DNA from: an uncultured Ruminococcus sp. | Lineage (GTDB): Bacteria > Bacillota > Clostridia > Oscillospirales > Ruminococcaceae | NCBI GenBank assembly: GCA_946183385.1 | Contig: CAMHBN010000058.1 | Span: 1 to 9,362 of the forward strand | Length of the DNA: 9,362 bases | Direction: 5' to 3' | Part shown: positions 1 through 5,744 of the stretch, piece by piece | Layout: every line of letters begins with the position of its first letter | How positions within the stretch are numbered: the first letter of the stretch is position 1 | The notes under the pieces: generated by a model | The model's database searches: none | What the model was told of the DNA's origin: nothing | What the model saw: only the letters and a program-made list of their open reading frames with translations | Position numbers and translations under genes: made by a program

Positions 1-2083
1 AGGTGCCGATGTCCTTCGAGAGCGAGAATGCTCCGATACCGTAGATTATGCCGAAGTTTACAGCTTTAGCGGCGCTTCTCATTTCGGGAGTCACCATTAT
101 CGACGGCATATCGAACACCTGCGCGGCTGTCGAGGTGTGTATGTCCTCGCCCGAATTGAACGCGGCTATCATATTCTCGTCGCCGCAGAGGTGAGCCATA
201 ACGCGGAGCTCTATCTGGCTGTAGTCGGCGTCCACGAGGGTGCGTCCCGCGGAGGCTGTGAAGAATTTCCTCATCTGCGAGCCGAGCTCCGTGCGGACGG
301 GTATGTTCTGCACGTTCGGCTCGGTGGACGAGATACGTCCCGTCCTCGTCTCGGTCTGGCGGAAGCAGGTGTGTATGCGCCCGTCCTCCGCGACCTTGTC
401 GAGCAAGCCCTCTACGTAGGTGGAGTTGAGCTTCGTGTACTGGCGGTATTTCAGCACGTTGTCCACTATCGGCGAGTAATTGCGGAGCTCCTCGAGCACG
501 TCCGCATTCGTGGAGTATCCGCTCTTCGTCTTTTTCTTCGCGGGCAGACCCAGCTCCTCGAACAGCACCGTCCCGAGCTGCTTCGGCGAGGAGATGTTGA
601 ACTCGTGTCCCGCGTCGTCGTAAATCATCTTCTGCGTTTCCTCTATCTGCTCGGAGAGCATTGTGCCGAAGTCGCGGACGCCCTGCCTGTCGATGTTGAC
701 GCCGCAGTGCTCCATCGAGGCGAGCACCTCAATGAGCGGCATTTCGATGTTTTCGAGCAGGTCTGTCATGCCCTCGCTGTCGATCTCGGCGCGGAGCCTG
801 CTTACCAGTCCGCGCAGGGAAACGAGGTCGGCAAATTCGCCGTTCTCGGTGCAGTAATGCACGCCGTACTCCGCGCAGAGCTTGTCCGCGGCGTAGTCGG
901 TGGCGGAGGTGTTCAGCAGATAGCCGCATATCGGCACGTCGCTCCGCAGATTGCGGAGCCCGCCGCCGTGAGCCATCGCCCAGCGGTAGTGCGGCTTGGC
1001 GTCGAAGGTCATCTTATCGCAGTCCGAGGCAAAAAACGCGCTTATCAGCTCCTCTGACGAGGTCGTATAGACTGTAGTGCCGTCGAGCACGGACAGCTTC
1101 TCGCCGTCAAAAAGGTAGCTGACATCCTTGAAGCTGGCAATATCGGCGGCTGTGAGCTCCTGCTCCGTGACCTCTATCGGCGTGTACTCGTCCTGCTTCT
1201 TCGCGGGGACAGCCTCGCCCGCGGAAGCCGCTATGCCGAGCTTGTCGAGCAGCTTGTACATCTCAAGCTCTGTCAGCAGGCGGCTCACGCCCGCATTATC
1301 GGGCTCGCCGAGCTTGTAGCTGTCGAGGTCGTTATCTATCGGAGCGTCGCGGACTATAGTCGCGAGCCACTTGCTCTCCTTCGCGGACTCCTCGCCCGCC
1401 GCGAGCTTCGCCTTCACGCCGTTGGTGAGTCCCGAAGCCTCGTAGCCCGCGTACACGCCCTCGAGCGTGCCGAACTCTTGTATCAGCGACTTTGCCGTCT
1501 TCTCGCCGATACCCGCGACACCCTTGATGTTGTCGGAGCTGTCGCCCATAAGGGCTTTGAGGTCGATGAGGCGTATCGGCTCGAAGCCGTAATCCTCGCG
1601 GAAGCGGTCGGACGTGTAGTGAATGGTCTCCTTGTTCGTTGCGAGCAGCACCGTGACCTTGTCGTCGATGAGCTGGAGACTGTCCCTGTCGCCTGTGAGA
1701 ACGAAGCACTCGCTGCCGCTGTCCGAGCAGAGCTTCGAGAGCGTGCCGAGAACGTCGTCCGCCTCGTAGCCCTCGCACTCGATGACCGTGATACCGAGCA
1801 GACCGAGGAGCTCCTTTATCAGCGGGAGCTGCTGGGCGAGCTCGTCGGGCATACCCTTGCGGTTCGCCTTGTAGTAGTCCACAGCCTTGTGGCGGAAGGT
1901 CGGCGCTTTGAGGTCGAATGCGACCGCGACCGCATCGGGGCGGACGTCGTCGAAATTCTTCATATATATGTTCATAAAGCCGAAAATGGCGTTCGTGAAC
2001 ACGCCCTTCTTGTTCGAGAGCAGCTTTATGCCGTAGAATGCGCGGTTGAGTATGCTGTTGCCGTCTATTGCGAGGAGCTTCAT
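1..2083 (-). CDS. polA: DNA polymerase I, C-terminus cut by window edge
   Basis: Family A DNA polymerase for primer removal, gap filling and repair synthesis. 694 residues are visible; by comparison with E. coli about 150 are missing, including the motif C region. Residues 1-290 form the 5' nuclease: AIDGNS near the start, YKANRK at 71-76, metal-site GYEADD at 105-110, TGDRD at 130-134, and helix-hairpin-helix GDSSDNIKGVAGIGEKTA from 180. Residues about 310-420 are where the 3'-5' exonuclease should be, but no DxE motif is visible, as in Bacillus-type enzymes with a vestigial domain. The polymerase domain shows TGRISSTEPNVQNIP, motif A DYSQIELR starting at D620, and the O-helix with K673 and NFGIIYG. 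Two in-frame ATGs exist (2089 and 2083); I chose 2083 because the AAAGGAAG ribosome site lies at a normal distance from it. Transcription is from the promoter at 2146-2174. Only the start position is uncertain. Confidence 0.97.
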   Translation of the reverse strand, partial: MKLLAIDGNSILNRAFYGIKLLSNKKGVFTNAIFGFMNIYMKNFDDVRPDAVAVAFDLKAPTFRHKAVDYYKANRKGMPDELAQQLPLIKELLGLLGITVIECEGYEADDVLGTLSKLCSDSGSECFVLTGDRDSLQLIDDKVTVLLATNKETIHYTSDRFREDYGFEPIRLIDLKALMGDSSDNIKGVAGIGEKTAKSLIQEFGTLEGVYAGYEASGLTNGVKAKLAAGEESAKESKWLATIVRDAPIDNDLDSYKLGEPDNAGVSRLLTELEMYKLLDKLGIAASAGEAVPAKKQDEYTPIEVTEQELTAADIASFKDVSYLFDGEKLSVLDGTTVYTTSSEELISAFFASDCDKMTFDAKPHYRWAMAHGGGLRNLRSDVPICGYLLNTSATDYAADKLCAEYGVHYCTENGEFADLVSLRGLVSRLRAEIDSEGMTDLLENIEMPLIEVLASMEHCGVNIDRQGVRDFGTMLSEQIEETQKMIYDDAGHEFNISSPKQLGTVLFEELGLPAKKKTKSGYSTNADVLEELRNYSPIVDNVLKYRQYTKLNSTYVEGLLDKVAEDGRIHTCFRQTETRTGRISSTEPNVQNIPVRTELGSQMRKFFTASAGRTLVDADYSQIELRVMAHLCGDENMIAAFNSGEDIHTSTAAQVFDMPSIMVTPEMRSAAKAVNFGIIYGIGAFSLSKDIGT

Positions 2084-2099
2084 CTTCATCTTCCTTTCA

Positions 2100-2128
2100 T
2101 GTAGGGGACGGCGTCCTCGACGTCCCGC
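2100..2128. repeat. 29-bp TGTAGGGGAC repeat module, copy 1
   Basis: This 29-bp segment matches 8296-8324 at 27 of 29 positions in the same orientation. Its GGGACG and CGTCCC ends can pair as a hairpin. It begins only a few bases upstream of the polA ribosome binding site on the minus strand, so it forms part of the polA 5' untranslated leader downstream of the predicted promoter. Confidence 0.8.
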
Positions 2129-2145
2129 AAAACACACATTATAAT

Positions 2146-2174
2146 ATTATACCACAATTCTGCGAAAATAGCAA
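2146..2174 (-). promoter_or_regulatory. sigma-A-type promoter of polA
   Basis: On the minus strand, TTGCTA (2174-2169) is followed by a 17-base spacer and a perfect TATAAT (2151-2146). Transcription would start near 2139 and give a leader of about 55 nt that includes the 29-bp repeat module. It is the only good promoter I see upstream of polA. Confidence 0.75.
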
Positions 2175-2191
2175 TAGTTAAGAGCTCAGAT

Positions 2192-2262
2192 TGTAGGGGC
2201 GAACATCGTTCGCCCGCAACATAACACTATTCGTACACGGGCGCACACTGTGCGCCCCTACA
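2192..2262. repeat. 71-bp palindromic repeat unit, copy 1
   Basis: A 71-bp unit with 10-bp perfect terminal inverted repeats (TGTAGGGGCG and CGCCCCTACA). Inside are two hairpins: GGGCGAAC/GTTCGCCC with a 3-nt loop and GGGCGCAC/GTGCGCCC with a 3-nt loop. It aligns without gaps to 8325-8395 (59 of 71 identical, same orientation). It has no coding capacity and resembles a small non-autonomous, REP- or MITE-like intergenic element. No target-site duplication is obvious. Confidence 0.85.
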
Positions 2263-2283
2263 GGGGTCATCAGGTACACCGCA

Positions 2284-2314
2284 ACAAGAAAAGCCTCTCC
2301 TATCGGAGAGGCTT
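2284..2314 (-). terminator. terminator after the ECF S-component gene
   Basis: A perfect 10-bp stem, AAGCCTCTCC (2291-2300) and GGAGAGGCTT (2305-2314), with a 4-nt loop. Read on the minus strand it is followed by TTTTCTTGTTG. It lies 11 bp beyond the ECF gene stop codon and separates that gene from polA. The plus-strand side is also T-rich (TTTTATTTTT about 10 nt later), so some bidirectional function is possible. Confidence 0.8.
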
Positions 2315-2325
2315 GTTGTATCGTT

Positions 2326-3360
2326 TTATTTTTCAGTGTTAGTTATCTCGTCAGCGGCTTCCTCTGCGAGCTCCGCAGCCTTTTCTGCCGCCTTCTCAGC
2401 CTTGGCGTTCGACTTTACAGCCTTCTTTGCCTCGGAGAGCTCCTTCTCCGCCTTCTTTACCGCCTTCTCGGCAGCCTTGACGTCGATCTCCTCCTCGGGT
2501 CCTTCCACAAGCTTTGCCTTGTGGAGTGCCGAGCCTACAGCAGTCGTCACGACAGTGGATACCACCATCTCAAACAGAGCATTGATACCTACGAATACGA
2601 CCACGAAGAGCAGAACATTGCCGTTGCCCTTGGAGTCAATGAGGTTCTTCACGTAATCAGTCCTGCCGAAGAGCAGCACCAGTGCCGACATAAAGAAGAT
2701 AGTGTTCAGGATAGCTGCACAGAAGCCCGTTACAGCGCTCGACACCTGCATACGTGTGAGCTTGCGTCCACTTACGAGCAGGTAGCCGATACAGAACAGC
2801 AGCAGCGCTACAGTTATGCATATATACCAGATAAGTCCGCCGGATGACATCAGGTCGTCCATTACCTTATCGCGCACCCATACCTTCTTGCCGTCCTCGC
2901 CGACAACCGAGTGCGAAAATGCGAACTGCATTATCGACAGGAACAGCGCGATACCGAAGAATGACGTTACCAGTCCCGCTACGGCGTAGTATGCACGCTT
3001 AGCCTTGAGCTTGGTCATTCCCTGATAGATGAAGCCCACGAGCAGACCGTCAATCGCTCTCGGGATAACACGCTGAATGAAAGCGAAAACAGGGTTGAGC
3101 TCGACAAGGGTAGCACCCATAGAGCTGAGCGGTCCGATGCCGAAGCACTGCAGGAAGCTGAAGATTCCGAAGAACGTGCCTACGATGAGACCGCCTACGG
3201 GTCCGAGCGCAATGCCTGCAATGGCAATGGGGATGATGTTCAGGGTGATGGACAGCGGTCCTATGGGGATAGTTCCGATCGGCGTCAGCGAGAAAAGCAG
3301 TACGATCGCCATCAGCAGTCCCAACAGTACCATTGACCGTGTGTTGAACTTTGTCTTCAT
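2326..3360 (-). CDS. ECF transporter S component (vitamin/micronutrient uptake), long-tailed
   Basis: Probable substrate-binding membrane subunit of an energy-coupling-factor transporter, which would work with shared EcfT and EcfA ATPases encoded elsewhere. Strong hydrophobic segments lie at about 10-28, 36-68, 88-115, 123-148, 178-197, 207-232 and 249-278. The N-terminal stretch TPIGTIPIGPLSITLNIIP followed by GPVGGLIVG is typical of S components. At 344 residues it is much longer than the usual 170-220. The extra length includes a polar loop at 150-177 and a Lys/Glu/Ala-rich tail from about 285 to the end that looks like a charged helix or coiled coil. The start is firm: AGGAGG lies 10 nt upstream of the ATG. 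It has its own promoter and terminator and no ECF partner next to it. The substrate cannot be read from sequence; pantothenate, folate, thiamine or riboflavin are all possible, and no known riboswitch is apparent in the leader. Confidence 0.85.
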   Translation of the reverse strand: MKTKFNTRSMVLLGLLMAIVLLFSLTPIGTIPIGPLSITLNIIPIAIAGIALGPVGGLIVGTFFGIFSFLQCFGIGPLSSMGATLVELNPVFAFIQRVIPRAIDGLLVGFIYQGMTKLKAKRAYYAVAGLVTSFFGIALFLSIMQFAFSHSVVGEDGKKVWVRDKVMDDLMSSGGLIWYICITVALLLFCIGYLLVSGRKLTRMQVSSAVTGFCAAILNTIFFMSALVLLFGRTDYVKNLIDSKGNGNVLLFVVVFVGINALFEMVVSTVVTTAVGSALHKAKLVEGPEEEIDVKAAEKAVKKAEKELSEAKKAVKSNAKAEKAAEKAAELAEEAADEITNTEK

Positions 3361-3385
3361 ATTAAATTTTCCTCCTTGTTATTAT

Positions 3386-3399
3386 TCCTCCGAAGAGGA
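3386..3399 (-). other. UUCG hairpin in the ECF gene leader
   Basis: On the minus strand, TCCTC-TTCG-GAGGA forms a 5-bp stem with a stable UUCG tetraloop, 10 nt upstream of the AGGAGG ribosome site (3376-3371). The 5' arm could instead pair with the GGAGGA of the ribosome site, so two exclusive structures are possible. A regulatory role is a guess. Confidence 0.4.
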
Positions 3400-3416
3400 T
3401 ACAATACAACGGCATT

Positions 3417-3445
3417 ATAATACCACATCTTTCCGCGGTTGTCAA
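3417..3445 (-). promoter_or_regulatory. sigma-A-type promoter of the ECF S-component gene
   Basis: On the minus strand, a consensus TTGACA (3445-3440) is followed by a 17-nt spacer and TATTAT (3422-3417), giving a leader of about 50 nt. It should be strong. It lies about 90 bp from the divergent GH5 promoter. Confidence 0.75.
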
Positions 3446-3525
3446 GTCTTCCCGAAAAATCGGGGATATATTTTATATATGATGCTTCCCGCCGCGCAGA
3501 GCTGAGGTTTGGCATAAAATTTTCC

Positions 3526-3536
3526 GCAACTGTTGC
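3526..3536. promoter_or_regulatory. operator-like inverted repeat over the GH5 -35 box
   Basis: GCAAC-T-GTTGC is a perfect 5-1-5 inverted repeat that overlaps the first four bases of the -35 element at 3533-3538. Such a position would suit a repressor. It is short, so chance is a real alternative, and no regulator gene is adjacent. Confidence 0.35.
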
Positions 3537-3561
3537 ATTTTTTCTTCAGATGTGATATAAT
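3533..3561 (+). promoter_or_regulatory. promoter of the GH5 lipoprotein gene
   Basis: TTGCAT (3533-3538), a 17-nt spacer, then TATAAT (3556-3561) preceded by TGA, which makes an extended -10. Transcription would begin near 3568, leaving a leader of about 38 nt. Confidence 0.75.
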
Positions 3562-3563
3562 CA

Positions 3564-3587
3564 GCATATACTTACAAAAAAGTATGC
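3564..3587 (+). other. hairpin at the start of the GH5 transcript
   Basis: ATACTT (3568-3573) pairs with AAGTAT (3580-3585) around an A-rich 6-nt loop. Alternatively GCAT and ACTT pair with AAGTATGC around a 2-nt bulge. It lies at the predicted transcription start and ends 4 nt before the AGAGG ribosome site (3592-3596). It may stabilise the 5' end of the message; the function is unproven. Confidence 0.4.
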
Positions 3588-3605
3588 GATTAGAGGTAAA
3601 ACATT

Positions 3606-5678
3606 ATGAAAAACAGTAAAAAAGCAATTTTGATAGGTGTACCAACGGTATGCCTTGTGCTTGCAGGAATGCTTTCTGCGTGCGGCAAGAGCTCGGACGG
3701 CGGAGACTCCACGTCAGGGCAGACAACGGAAGCCGACAGCGAACCGCAGGAAAGCACCCACAGCTCGAAACCCGAAAGCAGCGAACCCGTGACGGAAGCC
3801 GAGACCGAGCACGTCTCGCCCATCGAGACTCTCACTGCCGAGTGCGCTACTCAGCAGACCGTCAGTCAGACCATCCTCCGCGACCACGGGAGCAATACGC
3901 TCAAGCTCCCGCTCTCCGACTACATAGAGGAGGGCGACAGGATAAACTCATTCACCTTTGTAATATACTCGGGGGACAGGTATAACATCGGCGAATTCAA
4001 GGGCGGCTGCGGTATCTCCGTATCCGACGACTGCCCCGCAAAAACGAGCGACAACTGGTACCAGACGGGCGACTTCACCGCTCCCACGCAGGGCTCGTAC
4101 GGCGAGATAAAATGGGATATCCCCGACGATATCCGCGACTACATCACCGCTGACGGAGAGGTGCTCTTCGGCTACTGGTGGGGCGGGTCGGGAAGCGTCC
4201 GCATAGAAGAGGTCGTGTGCAGCTTCACGAGGACAAGGGACATCCCCGTTGACGGCACCGTATCTCAGCAGCTCGGCACCGGCGTGAGCTTCGCTGATGA
4301 AGATAACACGATAAGGATACCCACAGCGGGCATCATACCCAAGGGTGCTGTTCCCGAAGCTGTGACGTTCAGCGTCAGCGCGGCGGGCAATATCGGAAAA
4401 TTCACCGGAGGATTCGGCTACAGCTCATCTGTGGGAAGCTATATGTCGCCCGATACGGCTGTCTTCACTGACAGCTCGTCCGTCGAGCTGACTTGGTTTG
4501 TGCCTGATGAGGCTAAATACTACATCGCAGAGGACGGTGAGCTCATGCTCGGATACTGGTGGAGTCAGCAGCCTACGGTGACTCTCGACGAGGTTACCGT
4601 GAAATACAGCGGCGGCGACGGAAAGATACCCGATACCGCGACTGTCGTAAAGAAGCCCGCCGTCAAGTCCGAGATAGGCTTCCGCACCTCGGAGGAGATA
4701 GTCGATGATATCAAGGCCGGCTGGAACCTCGGCAATACCCTCGACAGCTACAATACAGGCAAGTCGGGCGTCTCCACCGAAACAGGCTGGGGCAACCTCA
4801 AGACCACCGAGCAGATGATAATCGGAGTCAAGGACGCAGGCTTCAACGCGATACGCATTCCCGTTACGTGGGACGAGCACATCGACGGAGACACCATCCA
4901 GCAGGAATGGCTCGACCGCGTAAAGGAAGTCGTCGATTACGCCTACGATAACGATATGTACGTCATCCTCAATATGCACCATGACGACTATATATGGTTC
5001 GACCCGAACGACTCCGAGTACGCAGGCGACAGCGCTAAGCTCAAACGTATATGGGAACAGGTAGCTGCCGAGTTCAAGGACTACGGCGACCGCCTCCTCT
5101 TCGAGGGCATGAACGAGCCGCGTACCGTCGGAAGTGCGGCTGAGTGGTCGGGCGGTACTGCCGCAGAGCGCAGCATTGTCAACAAGTATGAGAAGGACTT
5201 CGTTGAGACCGTCAGAAAATCGGGCGGCAACAACTCCGAGAGAACGCTCATCGTCACCAGCTATGCCGCTTCCGCCGAGGACGTCGCGATGAATGACGTG
5301 GTAGTGCCGAATGACAGTCACGTTATCATATCCCTGCACTATTACGCTCCGTGGAAGTTCGCGAGCGGCGCAACTACAACCTTCAGCAGCGCGGACAAGT
5401 CGGAGCTCGACTCCAAGTTCGCTGCCATGAAGACCAAATTCATAAACAAGGGCACTCCTGTTATCATCGGCGAGTTCGGCTGCGTGGCAGAGGCTGACGA
5501 CGATACCCGCGCGGAATTCTTCAGGTACTATGTCTCCGCCGCAAAGGCTCAGGGCATAAAGTGCTTCGTATGGGACAACGGCGTAAGAACGGGCAAGGAC
5601 GGCTACGGTATCTACAACCGCGGCGCGGGAACGTGGAATGAAACTATCCTTGCGGGAATTATGGAGGGTGCTAAGTAA
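3606..5678 (+). CDS. GH5 endo-beta-1,4-glucanase lipoprotein with two tandem N-terminal modules
   Basis: Surface enzyme hydrolysing beta-1,4-glucans (cellulose, mixed-linkage glucan or xyloglucan). Residues 1-26 are a lipoprotein signal with lipobox LSAC and lipidated Cys26. Residues 27-75 are a Ser/Thr/Glu-rich linker. Two homologous modules follow, about 96-207 and 234-334, each with an NIGxFxGGxG segment, WxxPD, and GYWW (Y190-W192 and Y317-W319). These look like carbohydrate-binding modules and recall CBM80 of R. flavefaciens, but that label is from memory. The GH5 domain spans about 358-690: GWNLGNTLDSY, IRIPVTW (R417), NMHHD (H458, H459), acid/base E504 in GMNEPR, LHYYAPW, nucleophile E623 in IIGEFG, and W656. 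The catalytic domain ends the protein, with no dockerin, so it is probably membrane-anchored rather than cellulosomal. The pattern fits subfamily GH5_4; exact substrate is uncertain. AGAGG lies 9 nt upstream of the ATG. Confidence 0.95.
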   Translation: MKNSKKAILIGVPTVCLVLAGMLSACGKSSDGGDSTSGQTTEADSEPQESTHSSKPESSEPVTEAETEHVSPIETLTAECATQQTVSQTILRDHGSNTLKLPLSDYIEEGDRINSFTFVIYSGDRYNIGEFKGGCGISVSDDCPAKTSDNWYQTGDFTAPTQGSYGEIKWDIPDDIRDYITADGEVLFGYWWGGSGSVRIEEVVCSFTRTRDIPVDGTVSQQLGTGVSFADEDNTIRIPTAGIIPKGAVPEAVTFSVSAAGNIGKFTGGFGYSSSVGSYMSPDTAVFTDSSSVELTWFVPDEAKYYIAEDGELMLGYWWSQQPTVTLDEVTVKYSGGDGKIPDTATVVKKPAVKSEIGFRTSEEIVDDIKAGWNLGNTLDSYNTGKSGVSTETGWGNLKTTEQMIIGVKDAGFNAIRIPVTWDEHIDGDTIQQEWLDRVKEVVDYAYDNDMYVILNMHHDDYIWFDPNDSEYAGDSAKLKRIWEQVAAEFKDYGDRLLFEGMNEPRTVGSAAEWSGGTAAERSIVNKYEKDFVETVRKSGGNNSERTLIVTSYAASAEDVAMNDVVVPNDSHVIISLHYYAPWKFASGATTTFSSADKSELDSKFAAMKTKFINKGTPVIIGEFGCVAEADDDTRAEFFRYYVSAAKAQGIKCFVWDNGVRTGKDGYGIYNRGAGTWNETILAGIMEGAK

Positions 5679-5730
5679 CAAGGGCTCTGCCCCGAACCCC
5701 GCAGGGGCTCCCTGCCTTTCGGCGGGAAGC
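5679..5730. repeat. GC-rich hairpin DNA between convergent genes
   Basis: This short gap between the GH5 and yqfD stop codons contains GCAGGG-GCT-CCCTGC (5701-5715), GCCCC pairing with GGGGC (5689-5693 and 5704-5708), and CCTGCC-TTTC-GGCGGG (5711-5726, one G-T pair). No T-run follows on either strand, so it is not a canonical intrinsic terminator. It resembles GC-rich palindromic intergenic repeats of gut Clostridia, but there is no second copy in this window to prove that. Confidence 0.5.
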
Positions 5731-5744
5731 AACAAAGCTAACGG

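Noticed and set aside
137..1057. 306-residue open frame on the plus strand
   Set aside because: It is antisense to polA motif regions; its translation has no recognisable domain and results from the GC-rich codon pattern of the real gene.
2100..2262. CRISPR-like repeat and spacer arrangement
   Set aside because: The units differ in length and sequence, are palindromic intergenic elements, and do not recur at regular spacing; no cas genes are present.
3361..3605. Known vitamin riboswitch in the ECF leader
   Set aside because: The predicted leader is only about 50 nt and shows none of the conserved cores I know for TPP, FMN, cobalamin or folate riboswitches.
4425..5735. 436-residue open frame on the minus strand
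   Set aside because: It lies opposite the GH5 catalytic domain, whose motifs and catalytic residues are unambiguous; there is no ribosome site or promoter for the antisense frame.
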